Shown here: in pieces, positions 9,522 through 18,466 of the stretch
Position numbering within the stretch: the stretch's first letter is position 1
Layout: each line of letters starts with the position of its first letter
Program-made: the position numbers and the translations under genes
The notes under the pieces: model-generated
Databases searched by the model: none
The model's input: only the letters and a program-made list of their open reading frames with translations
What the model was told of the DNA's origin: nothing
Origin: Parabacteroides sp. PF5-9
Lineage (GTDB): Bacteria > Bacteroidota > Bacteroidia > Bacteroidales > Tannerellaceae
DNA: 58,718 nt
Direction: 5' to 3'
NCBI RefSeq assembly: GCF_029893105.1
Contig: NZ_JARXWG010000023.1
Coordinates: forward strand, 1-58,718

Positions 9522-10640
9522 CTATAATTTTACGGCATAATCGGTTATCGCTTTGGCGAAAGCATCCCAGGATAGTAATTTTTTCTCCCGTTCAAAATTG
9601 GCTTTATACAACGAAAAGTCATTCGTGTAAAAACGGGCTATTGTCTCTGCTATAGCGTCAGGCGTAATCTCAGGTATCATTAAACCGACGCCTTGTTCAA
9701 CGATACTCTCACTCAAACCGCCCGTATTTGTAGCAATCAAAGGAATCTCAAAATGATAAGCGATCGACGTTATTCCGCTTTGAGTAGCCGTTCTATAAGG
9801 CAATACACAAACATCTGCGGCAGAAAAAAATAGCGGGACTTCATCATCATTGATATATCGATTAAAAACGTGGATCTGATCCGGGCGTTTAGATCGACTG
9901 ATCTGTTCGGTATATTTCTCAAAAGAACCATAACTTTCACCGGCAATAAGTAGTTGATACGTATCATCTAAACGATCAAAAGCGTCAATCAACAAATCCA
10001 GTCCTTTATAATCTCTGATTAATCCAAAGAAAAGAAGTGTTCTTTTCTCCGGATCAAGACCCAATTTTTGCCGAGCTTCCTTTGCTTCCAACTTATCTCC
10101 GAAATGGTTATACAACGGATGAGGCTGGAGTATTGAAGAGGCTTTCGGATGAAGGGACAGTAAATCGTTCCGCACCGAATCACTCATCGCCACAAAACCG
10201 CTGTTCTGCTTCAAAAACCATGTTGTCAGCGGTTTATCAAAAAAACGTTGCTCGTGAGGAATAACATTATCCAATATCGTAATGACTTTGCACCCCCGTT
10301 TCTTTAACTTGCCAGCGACAGCACCCAGCGACGGAGCCAGGTAAGACATCCAGTATTTCATGATCAAAAGATCCGGTGTTTCTTTGGCTATGATATTCGC
10401 AGCTGCCGAATAGGAAAACGGATTAGCCGTATCCAACACCGGAATACTATCTATCGGAAGCGCATGATCCTCTTCCGTGACATATTGTGTTTTCCCCGGA
10501 AAGAGAAAATCAGGATATTGTCTTTTAAACGTATACGGAATGACTTGATGCTCCTTTTGCAAGGCTTCACATAAATTCGCATTAAACTGGGCTATTCCAC
10601 CCCGAAAAGGATAGAATGTGGACAACATGGCTATTTTCAT
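9522..10640 (-). CDS. Family 4 glycosyltransferase of the heptose cluster
   Basis: The ATG at 10638-10640 is preferred (372 aa); the longer frame would begin with TTG. The protein is a GT-B enzyme with an N-terminal MLSTFYPFRGGIAQFNANL acceptor-domain opening. It carries LFFGLIRDYKGLDLLIDAF near residue 205 and a GT4 donor-site region (TQSGITSIAYHFEIPLIATN, then TGGLSE). It is the last gene of the minus-strand GDP-heptose cassette, five bases after gmhB, so it is a candidate heptosyltransferase. That assignment is from context only. Confidence 0.85.
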   Translation of the reverse strand: MKIAMLSTFYPFRGGIAQFNANLCEALQKEHQVIPYTFKRQYPDFLFPGKTQYVTEEDHALPIDSIPVLDTANPFSYSAAANIIAKETPDLLIMKYWMSYLAPSLGAVAGKLKKRGCKVITILDNVIPHEQRFFDKPLTTWFLKQNSGFVAMSDSVRNDLLSLHPKASSILQPHPLYNHFGDKLEAKEARQKLGLDPEKRTLLFFGLIRDYKGLDLLIDAFDRLDDTYQLLIAGESYGSFEKYTEQISRSKRPDQIHVFNRYINDDEVPLFFSAADVCVLPYRTATQSGITSIAYHFEIPLIATNTGGLSESIVEQGVGLMIPEITPDAIAETIARFYTNDFSLYKANFEREKKLLSWDAFAKAITDYAVKL

Positions 10641-10645
10641 ACGGA

Positions 10646-11194
10646 TCAATTCGTGTTTAATTCTGCAGCAAAGGTAAATAAATCCGGGTATCGGGCATAA
10701 ATAAGGGGCGGAGTATTTATTTCCGGAATGGCCTTGTTTCCGATCAAGACTGCTTTTATCCCTAAACGATTGGCAAATTGCATATCAGAAAGGCTATCTC
10801 CCGCCATCCAACTCTCACTGAAATCAATATTGGGAAAATCATGTTTCGCCCGAAGCCCCATGCCCGGATTAGGCTTCCTGTCGGGAGCCTCATCATTCAA
10901 AGCCGTAGAGACATAAATCCGATCGATCCGCCCACCATATTTATGTATTTCGCAAAGCATAAATTCATGAATCTGACACAGTGCCTGATCGGTCATGATC
11001 CCCTTGCCTACCCCGCGTTGGTTGGTCACAACAATAATATATTCAAATAAAAAAGAGCAACGCTTGATCGCTTCAAGAGCGCCTTCTACAAAAACAAACT
11101 CGTCAACAGTTTTTACGTAATCACCGGGCAAATGCACATTAATCACACCATCCCGATCCAGAAAAAGCGTATTATAACGTTTTGTATCTTCCAT
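10646..11194 (-). CDS. gmhB: D-glycero-D-manno-heptose 1,7-bisphosphate phosphatase (HAD)
   Basis: The start at 11192-11194 gives 182 aa; an upstream in-frame start is possible but overlaps hddC further. HAD motif I is LFLDRDGVI, motif II VTNQRG, and the later motifs RKPNPGM and AGDSLSDM are all present. The enzyme removes the C7 phosphate of heptose bisphosphate before nucleotidyl transfer. The loop before RKPNPGM lacks the cysteine/histidine zinc ligands seen in E. coli GmhB, so this copy probably has a shortened, zinc-free loop. It overlaps hddC by 23 bp. Confidence 0.85.
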   Translation of the reverse strand: MEDTKRYNTLFLDRDGVINVHLPGDYVKTVDEFVFVEGALEAIKRCSFLFEYIIVVTNQRGVGKGIMTDQALCQIHEFMLCEIHKYGGRIDRIYVSTALNDEAPDRKPNPGMGLRAKHDFPNIDFSESWMAGDSLSDMQFANRLGIKAVLIGNKAIPEINTPPLIYARYPDLFTFAAELNTN

Positions 11195-11873
11195 TGGCAA
11201 AATCCGTTTGCGCCTGTTCATAATCTTCAGGAATTCCTATATCAATAAAATAACCGTCAGTAACAAAACCGGCTAATCCATGACCAGCTACTCTCTTTTC
11301 AAAATAATCTTTTTCAAGGGAGAATTTTTCCGGATAATCATTCAGTTCTTCGCTATTCAGTAGGTAGGTACCACCATTAATCAAACCCGATCGGCAATAC
11401 CTCTTTTCCCGGAAAGCAATAATCTCCGACCGGTCATTCATTTCCACCACCCCATAACGGTCAAAATCGGTCATTGTCCTTAATGCCAGTGTGGCATCTG
11501 CTTGTTTTTCCCGATGAAAACGTAACATTCGAACATAATCAACTGCCAGAAAAGTATCCCCATTCAGTATAAAGACATGAGATTGAGTGGCTGCAGTCAA
11601 GGCCAATTTAACCGCCCCTCCGGTACCCAGAGGATGATCTTCAACAACTGTTGAGATCTGCATATCGAAAGGATTCAACCGAAGCCATGCCTCAATGACT
11701 TCCGATTTGTACCCTAAAGACAAAATTATATGTTTAAATCCTGCTTCCTGCAATACATTCAAGAGGTAAGACAAAAAAGGTTGTCCGGCAACGGAAGCCA
11801 TACATTTAGGGACATCAGAAACAACGCTCTGTAAACGCGTTCCCATTCCACCAGCAAGGATAATACCTTCCAT
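11172..11873 (-). CDS. hddC: D-glycero-alpha-D-manno-heptose 1-phosphate guanylyltransferase
   Basis: The 233-residue product is a sugar nucleotidyltransferase. It begins GIILAGGMGTRLQ, the pyrophosphorylase signature, with the conserved lysine in VPKCMASV and an FILNGDTFL metal site near residue 101. Alone it would be only a generic NTP_transferase, but the neighbours (hddA, gmhA, gmhB) identify it as HddC, which makes GDP-D-glycero-alpha-D-manno-heptose. It lies 12 bp after gmhA. Confidence 0.85.
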   Translation of the reverse strand: MEGIILAGGMGTRLQSVVSDVPKCMASVAGQPFLSYLLNVLQEAGFKHIILSLGYKSEVIEAWLRLNPFDMQISTVVEDHPLGTGGAVKLALTAATQSHVFILNGDTFLAVDYVRMLRFHREKQADATLALRTMTDFDRYGVVEMNDRSEIIAFREKRYCRSGLINGGTYLLNSEELNDYPEKFSLEKDYFEKRVAGHGLAGFVTDGYFIDIGIPEDYEQAQTDFANGRYKTL

Positions 11874-11885
11874 ACGCTATATTAG

Positions 11886-12464
11886 CTAAAAAATATTCGC
11901 TTCCACCATTTCACAGAGAATATGGCCGATAGTAATATGAGCCTCCTGAATACGCGGTGTATCTGTCGAAGGAATATTCAACAACACATCGGAAACACCC
12001 TTCATCTTTCCTCCGCTTTCACCGGTGAAACCAATCGTTTGGATATTTTTTTCCCGGCAGACCTCAAAGGCTTTCAAGATATTGGATGAGTTTCCGGAAG
12101 TAGACAATCCCACTAACACATCTCCTTCATGAGCGATACCGCAAATCAGACGGGCATAAATAATATCAAATGAGTAATCATTGGAGACAGCCGTCAGATA
12201 AGAGGTGTTACAATGCAACGCTTCGGCTGGCAAAACCGCTCTATCGAGATAAAATTTCCCGGAAAACTCAGCCGCAAGGTGTTGGGCATCTGCAGCGCTT
12301 CCTCCATTTCCACAAAAATAGACTTTTCCGCCCTTTCGAAAACAATCCGTAATTACTGCAACAGCTTGTTCAACCTGTTGCAACAAATGTTCGTCGGCTA
12401 AAATACGGTCAATCGTCTGTTGATGTTCTGTTAATCGTTGTTTTATTTTTCCTTTACTGTCCAT
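11886..12464 (-). CDS. gmhA: Sedoheptulose-7-phosphate isomerase
   Basis: The 192-residue SIS-domain protein carries YFCGNGGSAADAQHLAAE near residues 49-66 and GLSTSGNSSNI near 118-128, both phosphate-binding elements of GmhA. Near the C-terminus, TPRIQEAHITIGHILCE supplies the catalytic glutamate/histidine region. It converts sedoheptulose 7-phosphate to D-glycero-D-manno-heptose 7-phosphate, the first step of heptose biosynthesis. Its start overlaps the 3' end of hddA by 22 bp. Confidence 0.92.
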   Translation of the reverse strand: MDSKGKIKQRLTEHQQTIDRILADEHLLQQVEQAVAVITDCFRKGGKVYFCGNGGSAADAQHLAAEFSGKFYLDRAVLPAEALHCNTSYLTAVSNDYSFDIIYARLICGIAHEGDVLVGLSTSGNSSNILKAFEVCREKNIQTIGFTGESGGKMKGVSDVLLNIPSTDTPRIQEAHITIGHILCEMVEANIF

Positions 12465-13486
12465 GTTGTCAAACCTTTTTTACAAAATTCAAAAGGAAGA
12501 ACCTTTCCTACACCCATTGTATCTAATGCTCTAACGACCTGGTAACGGCTATTCCCCGGACAATAAAAAAACATAAATCCGCCCCCTCCGGCACCGGAGA
12601 TCTTCCCTCCTAACGCCCCATTTTGGATCGCCGTATCATAAATCTGATCAATAAATTCGTTCGAGATATGCCGAGCCATTTTCTTTTTATTGATCCAACT
12701 GATATTTAAAGCTTCACCTAAGCCATACAACTCTTCGCGCAATAAGCTATTCTTCATCCGAAACGCTTCTTCTTTCACTTTATGCATCGCTTCAAGCGAT
12801 TCGTTGTTTTTCTTTTTTACGTTTTCCATCTGCTCTTCAATGATATGTGAAGAGGCACGTCGTTGATTGGTATAATAAAGCACCGTATTAAATGCCCATT
12901 CCTGCAGAATATCATTGCCTATCCGCAAAGGATTGACAATCACTTTATCATCTTCCAAAAACTCCATAAAATTAACCCCGCCGAAAGTCGCCGAATACTG
13001 ATCTTGTTTACCTCCGGCCATCTGCAGGTCAAAACGCTCTATTTCATAGGCATAATGAGCGATATCATATTTTCCTAAGGGCAACTTCAACCATTCGGTA
13101 AAAGCGCCGAGTATGGCGACCACTAATGTAGAAGAAGTCCCTAACCCCGAACCAGACGGTACATCCATACTCGTCGTCAATTCCAGGGATAATGGCTGCC
13201 CTTGATTAAAATGTGATACGATCGAATTATAGATCCCTCGCTGCAACACCAACGGACCTTCCAAAGGCAACTGCGAAACAGCATCAAACTCTTCTACAAT
13301 CTGCTCACCTATTTCAACAAATCGGATTTTCCCGTTTTCCAACGGCTTGATTGTTGCATGCGCAAAAAGATTAACCGTCACATTCAGGATTGCCCCTCCA
13401 TAAAGATTGGAGTATGGAGACACATCAGTACCTCCACCTGCGATCCCTAAACGAAAAGGAGCTTTACTCCGATACAATGCCTTCAT
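12443..13486 (-). CDS. hddA: D-glycero-alpha-D-manno-heptose-7-phosphate kinase (GHMP family)
   Basis: This GHMP kinase (347 aa) opens with RLGIAGGGTDVSPYSN, the N-terminal substrate motif of HddA. It has the ATP-binding PSGSGLGTSSTL motif near residue 109 and a C-terminal KISGAGGGGFMFF motif. It phosphorylates C1 of heptose 7-phosphate. It heads the hddA-gmhA-hddC-gmhB-GT4 run, whose overlaps or short gaps imply one transcript. The 87-bp gap from ahcY contains an AT-rich inverted repeat. Confidence 0.9.
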   Translation of the reverse strand: MKALYRSKAPFRLGIAGGGTDVSPYSNLYGGAILNVTVNLFAHATIKPLENGKIRFVEIGEQIVEEFDAVSQLPLEGPLVLQRGIYNSIVSHFNQGQPLSLELTTSMDVPSGSGLGTSSTLVVAILGAFTEWLKLPLGKYDIAHYAYEIERFDLQMAGGKQDQYSATFGGVNFMEFLEDDKVIVNPLRIGNDILQEWAFNTVLYYTNQRRASSHIIEEQMENVKKKNNESLEAMHKVKEEAFRMKNSLLREELYGLGEALNISWINKKKMARHISNEFIDQIYDTAIQNGALGGKISGAGGGGFMFFYCPGNSRYQVVRALDTMGVGKVLPFEFCKKGLTTWTVKEK

Positions 13487-13487
13487 A

Positions 13488-13573
13488 TAATGATTAATGT
13501 TTAATGATTAATATTTAATGATTGATGCGTCTTTCCAATTAATCATTAATCATTCATAATTAATAATTAACAA
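13488..13573. repeat. AT-rich inverted-repeat element
   Basis: Copies of TTAATGATTAAT-like sequence (13490-13523) face AATTAATCATTAATCATT-like sequence (13538-13560) across a short mixed spacer. A similar element precedes the gene at 44660. It lies directly between ahcY and hddA and could form a long hairpin in the transcript. Confidence 0.65.
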
Positions 13574-14992
13574 TTAATAGCGGTAATGTTCGGCTTTATA
13601 AGGGCCTTCTACCGCCACACCAATATAATCGGCCTGTTCTTGCGTGAGTTGTGTCAGTTTCACACCAATACGCTCCAAATGCAAACGAGCCACCTCTTCA
13701 TCTAACCGTTTCGGCAGACGATACACTCCGACTTCATACGCCATTTGCCATAGATCGATCTGTGCCAGGACCTGATTTGTAAACGAATTACTCATCACAA
13801 AAGAGGGATGACCTGTTGCACATCCCAGATTCACCAAACGCCCTTCTGCTAATAAAAAGATGGCATTTCCGGTTGGGAATATATATTTATCGACTTGTGG
13901 CTTAATATTGATATGTTTAATATTCGGATAATTAACCAGTTTCTCTACCTGGATTTCATTGTCAAAATGTCCGATGTTACATACAATCGCCTGATCTTTC
14001 ATCTGCGCCATATGTGCGATGGTGATAATATCTTTATTACCGGTTGTCGTCACAAAGATATTTCCTTCTTTGACCGCCTCTTCCATAGTAGTCACCTCAA
14101 AACCTTCCATGGCTGCCTGTAGTGCACATATCGGATCTATCTCAGTCACTAAAACACGTGCCCCATACGAACGCATCGAATGCGCACACCCTTTACCGAC
14201 ATCGCCATAACCGGCCACTACAACCACTTTTCCAGCGATCATCACATCCGTTGCCCGTTTTATACCATCCGCTAAAGATTCACGACATCCATAAAGGTTA
14301 TCAAATTTCGATTTAGTCACCGAGTCATTGACATTGATTGCCGGAACCAACAACTCGCCTCTTTCCATCATTTGATACAACCGGTGTACGCCGGTAGTTG
14401 TTTCTTCCGAAATACCTTTCATCTCTGTTATAGTACGATGCCAACGACCATTATCCTCCGCCAGAATCCGCTTTAACGTATCCAGAATAACCTGCTCTTC
14501 ATGATTACCTCCTTTGCGGTTGATCGTTTCGGCATCATTCTCTGCCATATACCCCATATGCACTAACAAGGAAGCATCACCCCCATCATCCACGATCAGA
14601 TTAGGGCCTTTACCGCCCGGGAAACGAAGTGCCATATCGGTACACCACCAATAATCTTCTAATGTTTCACCTTTCCAGGCAAACACCGGAACACCTGTTG
14701 CTGCAATCGCGGCAGCCGCATGATCTTGTGTAGAGAAAATATTACAACTGGCCCAGCGCACATCTGCACCCAGTTCAACCAATGTTTCGATCAACACAGC
14801 AGTCTGGATAGTCATATGTAACGAGCCCATGATCCGCGCTCCTATCAATGGTTTCTGTCCTGCATATTTCTGACGGATAGCCATCAAACCGGGCATCTCA
14901 TGTTCTGCAATCTCAATTTCCTTACGTCCAAAATCAGCCAAGCCGATATCAGCAATCTTATACAACAGATCTGTTGAATATAATGGTTTCAT
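13574..14992 (-). CDS. ahcY: Adenosylhomocysteinase
   Basis: The 472-residue protein is full length for the family. It shows the substrate-domain motif [16 protein letters not shown], the catalytic-region stretch [13 protein letters not shown], and the NAD-binding [10 protein letters not shown] near residue 260, ending with the conserved C-terminal YKAEHYRY. It hydrolyses S-adenosylhomocysteine to adenosine and homocysteine, relieving product inhibition of methyltransferases. It is well separated from the upstream PUL and has its own promoter. It could be co-transcribed with the heptose genes downstream. Confidence 0.97.
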   Translation of the reverse strand: MKPLYSTDLLYKIADIGLADFGRKEIEIAEHEMPGLMAIRQKYAGQKPLIGARIMGSLHMTIQTAVLIETLVELGADVRWASCNIFSTQDHAAAAIAATGVPVFAWKGETLEDYWWCTDMALRFPGGKGPNLIVDDGGDASLLVHMGYMAENDAETINRKGGNHEEQVILDTLKRILAEDNGRWHRTITEMKGISEETTTGVHRLYQMMERGELLVPAINVNDSVTKSKFDNLYGCRESLADGIKRATDVMIAGKVVVVAGYGDVGKGCAHSMRSYGARVLVTEIDPICALQAAMEGFEVTTMEEAVKEGNIFVTTTGNKDIITIAHMAQMKDQAIVCNIGHFDNEIQVEKLVNYPNIKHINIKPQVDKYIFPTGNAIFLLAEGRLVNLGCATGHPSFVMSNSFTNQVLAQIDLWQMAYEVGVYRLPKRLDEEVARLHLERIGVKLTQLTQEQADYIGVAVEGPYKAEHYRY

Positions 14993-15018
14993 ATCTTTGA
15001 TTTATAAAATTTAAACGA

Positions 15019-15058
15019 CAAAGGTACAAATATATTTTAAGGGAGAAGCTATAATCAA
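15019..15058 (-). promoter_or_regulatory. Putative ahcY promoter
   Basis: Two overlapping -7 candidates occur on the minus strand: TACCTTTG (complement of 15019-15026) and TATATTTG (complement of 15027-15034). The second has a TTG (complement of 15056-15058) 21 bp upstream, in the usual range for the Bacteroidetes -33 element. The leader to the ATG would be short. Confidence 0.6.
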
Positions 15059-15139
15059 CAGATGAAGCGATATCATGAATCATCCGAACACATTGAAGAT
15101 ATGGTCTTATCTTTTTCTACATTTTCGCCGTTAAAAATT

Positions 15140-15227
15140 TCATTCGACAATTGTGAAACGATCGTTTGACAATTGTGTAATGATCGTTTGATAGTTATAG
15201 AATGATCGTTCTACAATTGTCAAACGA
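15140..15227. repeat. Four-unit 22-bp palindromic array, family A, copy 1
   Basis: Units at 15140-15161, 15162-15183, 15184-15205 and 15206-15227 abut exactly. Each approximates a palindrome with half-site TCGTTTGACAA. Unit 3 is the least symmetric (core GATAGTTATAGAAT). Unit order and degeneracy match the array at 49778-49865. There are no unique spacers, so it is not CRISPR. Confidence 0.9.
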
Positions 15228-15292
15228 ATTTTTATCGCAAAAATTTGCAGAAAGAGATGCCGATCATGAAACAAAACGATTCACATAAAAAA

Positions 15293-15332
15293 GACAGGAG
15301 TAAGGTTTATTTATAAACACTTCACTCCTGTC
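15293..15332 (-). terminator. Intrinsic terminator of the PUL operon
   Basis: GACAGGAGT (15293-15301) pairs with ACTCCTGTC (15324-15332), with further pairing inside (TTTAT/ATAAA). On the minus strand the stem is followed by a run of six T residues. It sits 77 bp past the last PUL gene. Confidence 0.88.
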
Positions 15333-15408
15333 AGAAATAGATAGCTAATCTACGGTCAAACCTACGCAACCTTAGCCTTAAAAAAGAAAAACAGAGTTTT
15401 TTTCTATC

Positions 15409-18400
15409 TTATTTTATTCGAATACCATAAAACGATTTAGTGGTGGTTACAAACAGGGTATTTTTCTCTTTACCCCCTATCGCCACAGAAATCGGACGTT
15501 CTTCCAGCGTGATTCTCCGGATTTCTTTTCCGTTCTTATCATAAACATAAATATGTCCGTCGGCAAGATATAGATTTCCGTCCTGGTCGACCGTACTGCT
15601 ATACTGACCTTGCGGATGGGCTTCCTGCATATTGGTGAGTCGCCCTTCCGGTGTCACGTTCAGTTTAACGGTGCTTTTATTACTCTCTTTCGCAACAAAG
15701 AAAGGCTGAGATTGCCCTGGTGTCACGAAAGACAATGCCGCAGAACGGGATAAGTCATACGTTTCCGGTATAATCGTTACTCCGTCGGGAGCCACAAAAC
15801 TCTGTTCGGGCATGCCGACTACGACCTGATCAAAGTCTCCGCGCCACCGGCTGGAAGGGTAAACGACGCGTTTGGCGCCATTGAGCACCTGCGCTGTCGG
15901 TTTACGGGGTAACGGTTTCATCGTTTCGTCCGGGTTTTCCGGGTCTATGGAATAGCCCCATGCTGCCCAACCGCTGTTTCCCCAACCGCTATACATCGGA
16001 TTATCGTCGGGCAGACGCAGTACGGTTTCCTGTACGCCATTGATCAGGTAGCCCGGCTGAGGGTCGTACCGGAAAATAACCAGTAGATTGTCTTTCGTAT
16101 CTGTCGCTAATGTGAACGGTTTCCAGGGATAATCGGCCAACAGTGATAATGTCTGGCTTTCGGCCGACCATTTATAGACTTTCTTCAGGCGGTTTTCTGC
16201 AAAATAAACATTTCCTTTACTGTCGGAGGTTGCTCCTGTGGCAAAATCGAAGTTCTCTGCCAGTTTATTGACCTGCCATAAATTGTTGTTTATCTGCCGC
16301 TGGCTTTTTTCTTTTCCGCTGACATTCAAACGTGCAAAATCCCATTCATAAATGGGTAATTTCTTGTTTACATCATACACAGGTATCTCGATCACAGGGA
16401 GAATCTGTGTATAGTTGTGCATATTACGGAACTCGATATTTTCGCTGTTCCAGAGCCGGATTCCAAATTCCTGAGGGGTGAAAGCGCGGATGACACGATA
16501 GATCCATACATTGACAAACAATAGGTCTTTGCAGTTGGAGACTTCCATCATCTTACAATCCTTTCCTTCACGTCCTTCTTCTTCAAACTGGAATGCGTAC
16601 ATTTTCCAGTTGGATACGTTTTCGAAACGTGCTTCATTACGGACATGATGCTCGAGCGACATGGCATAAATACGTCCCGGAGTAGCGGTATGGCTTACGT
16701 AAAGTCCGCTGGAGGCATATGTACTGGCAGTCCATATATCCTTGATTGTACCGCCTCCGCCATTGGTAATCCAAAGGCTCCAGTATTGGTTATCCCAGGC
16801 GAGATCGAGACCCTGAGCAGCAATCGGATTGGTTGGCGAACTAATACGTGGTGTCCGGTTTTGTCCCCCCTGGCGTGATGTTTCTTGCCCCGGTGTGGGT
16901 TTGCGCATTGTCCCGTGTCCTCCGACATATTTAACGTCGTTCATCAATGACTGTTCCCCGGCCATCCACTTACAGCCTACTGCCCGGTAATTGTATCCTC
17001 CGGTATTCATCCCGATACCATTCAGGATATCATCTCCTCCAACGGAAGATTCAAGGATAGGTTTTGGGGCACCGAAGCCACTAAATGCAGGCTCGCTCTC
17101 TTTCAATATGAACTGGGTTCCAAACGGATGTAATCCGATCAGGCGGGTATCTGGCTTCATTTTTATGGTCTCGGTAATACGATACCAACCCTGAGGCACA
17201 TAAATATTTGTATGGTTGGCGATGGCTTCCTGAATGATTTTGGTATCATCTGTTTCGCCGTCTCCTTTGGCTCCCAGGTCACGCAGATTTACCCATGTTT
17301 CCATTGCAGGTAAAGCCGGAACATCATTCGCCGGACGAGCCGGGAATTGGGCCAGAGGGACAATGTCGCTGATCGTTTTGTAATCAGAAGGGGTGTTCAT
17401 ATCGTTCATGACCAGCCCGTAGGTGTAATCTTTCACCTGATACATCCGATCTTTCATCGTTACGGTCTTTCCGCTTTGGAGGTATTGTATGAGTGTCGGA
17501 ACATTTTTACAATAGAGGTTCATCAGGTTGAGTTGTGAGAAGGAATTGTTTTCGATACTTACAATAATCCCTGCTTTTGAGACGTTTTCAAAATAGGAGT
17601 TTTCGATATGGAGCCGGTCGACTCTGCCTTCCTGCATCTCTAACGCCACAGGCACATTTTTTACGTACATGTTGACAATGGCAAAACCGACTTCGCGGGT
17701 ACGGATTGCTGCTTTACGCTGTCCTTCAAAATAGGTATCTACCATCATCATCGGCCATCCGGGAGAGGTTCTGCCGGAGTCGATACCGTAATCTCCACCG
17801 TAGATTTTTATATTCTCGATCTCATTCCCCACATCATAAATACCAGCTTTCCCTTCTCCGGCCTGGATAATACAATGGCTGATGAAGCTGTGTTGGGCAA
17901 AGTGCGAACGGATAGCAACAGCCTGAGGGTTTCCTTTTTCTATCCGCATGTCGATATTCGACAAGGCGCTATAGAAGGTTCCTGCTCCGGCATCACGGGG
18001 TGTTTGTCCTTCTTCTACAAGGCCACCGGTAAACCAGATCATATAGTTCTGTTCCTGCTGGTAGCCCGGCGTATTCCGTCCGAGGATGATCTCAGGACGT
18101 TTTTTCCCATAACCAATAAGCCGGATCGCATTAGGAACATGGATTGTTTTACTGATCAGATATTTCCCTTCGGGGATAAAAAGAATACCAAAGCTTTTCT
18201 CTTTTTTAACCTGGTTGATCGCTGCTTGAAGGGCGTCGGTCACATCGGTTTTCCCGTCTGCCTTAATACCGTAGTTTTCAGCAGTAAAATAATATGCTTC
18301 GGGATCGTCGGGCCGTTGGGTATAAACGGAACCGTCATTGGCATACAAATTGGAGAAACTGCAAATGGCAAGCAATATGCAGCATAGTTTTTTTGTTGTT

Positions 18401-18414
18401 TTACTGAGTTTCAT
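15409..18414 (-). CDS. Double beta-helix (GH55/pectate-lyase-3-like) enzyme with C-terminal propeller, copy A
   Basis: This 1001-residue protein has a signal peptide ending near SFSNLYA. Two Pectate_lyase_3-type right-handed beta-helix modules follow, the first from about residue 45 (AENYGIKADGKTDVTDALQ) and the second from about 377 (NLRDLGAKGDGETDD). Tandem modules of this kind are the architecture of GH55 beta-1,3-glucanases. From about 720 the sequence changes to NHL/SMP-30-like repeats (DSKGNVYFAENRLKKVYKWS; DQDGNLYLADGHIYVYD), suggesting a beta-propeller. A GH55-plus-propeller fusion is not standard. It is the last gene of the PUL operon and a paralogue of 20948-23962. Secretion is likely; substrate unknown. 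Confidence 0.75.
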   Translation of the reverse strand: MKLSKTTKKLCCILLAICSFSNLYANDGSVYTQRPDDPEAYYFTAENYGIKADGKTDVTDALQAAINQVKKEKSFGILFIPEGKYLISKTIHVPNAIRLIGYGKKRPEIILGRNTPGYQQEQNYMIWFTGGLVEEGQTPRDAGAGTFYSALSNIDMRIEKGNPQAVAIRSHFAQHSFISHCIIQAGEGKAGIYDVGNEIENIKIYGGDYGIDSGRTSPGWPMMMVDTYFEGQRKAAIRTREVGFAIVNMYVKNVPVALEMQEGRVDRLHIENSYFENVSKAGIIVSIENNSFSQLNLMNLYCKNVPTLIQYLQSGKTVTMKDRMYQVKDYTYGLVMNDMNTPSDYKTISDIVPLAQFPARPANDVPALPAMETWVNLRDLGAKGDGETDDTKIIQEAIANHTNIYVPQGWYRITETIKMKPDTRLIGLHPFGTQFILKESEPAFSGFGAPKPILESSVGGDDILNGIGMNTGGYNYRAVGCKWMAGEQSLMNDVKYVGGHGTMRKPTPGQETSRQGGQNRTPRISSPTNPIAAQGLDLAWDNQYWSLWITNGGGGTIKDIWTASTYASSGLYVSHTATPGRIYAMSLEHHVRNEARFENVSNWKMYAFQFEEEGREGKDCKMMEVSNCKDLLFVNVWIYRVIRAFTPQEFGIRLWNSENIEFRNMHNYTQILPVIEIPVYDVNKKLPIYEWDFARLNVSGKEKSQRQINNNLWQVNKLAENFDFATGATSDSKGNVYFAENRLKKVYKWSAESQTLSLLADYPWKPFTLATDTKDNLLVIFRYDPQPGYLINGVQETVLRLPDDNPMYSGWGNSGWAAWGYSIDPENPDETMKPLPRKPTAQVLNGAKRVVYPSSRWRGDFDQVVVGMPEQSFVAPDGVTIIPETYDLSRSAALSFVTPGQSQPFFVAKESNKSTVKLNVTPEGRLTNMQEAHPQGQYSSTVDQDGNLYLADGHIYVYDKNGKEIRRITLEERPISVAIGGKEKNTLFVTTTKSFYGIRIK

Positions 18415-18466
18415 ATGTATATCGTATTAATTGTAGTAAATGGCATCAGATAAAAAATCTCTTTCC

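Larger units (their letters stand above)
14993..15408. other. Intergenic region between ahcY and the PUL
   Basis: This 416-bp gap has no gene. It holds the ahcY promoter (15019-15058), a four-unit palindromic array (15140-15227) and the PUL terminator (15293-15332). Confidence 0.8.

Noticed and set aside
14993-15060. SAH-type riboswitch before ahcY
   Set aside because: The leader between the putative promoter and ATG is too short to hold one, and no conserved structure is visible.
15140-15227. Possible CRISPR array
   Set aside because: Repeats abut without unique spacers, each is itself palindromic, there are only four, and no cas gene is in the window.
17875-18387. 170-codon open frame on the + strand
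   Set aside because: It is antisense to the signal-peptide end and first beta-helix module of a well-supported enzyme gene, and its translation has no recognisable motif.
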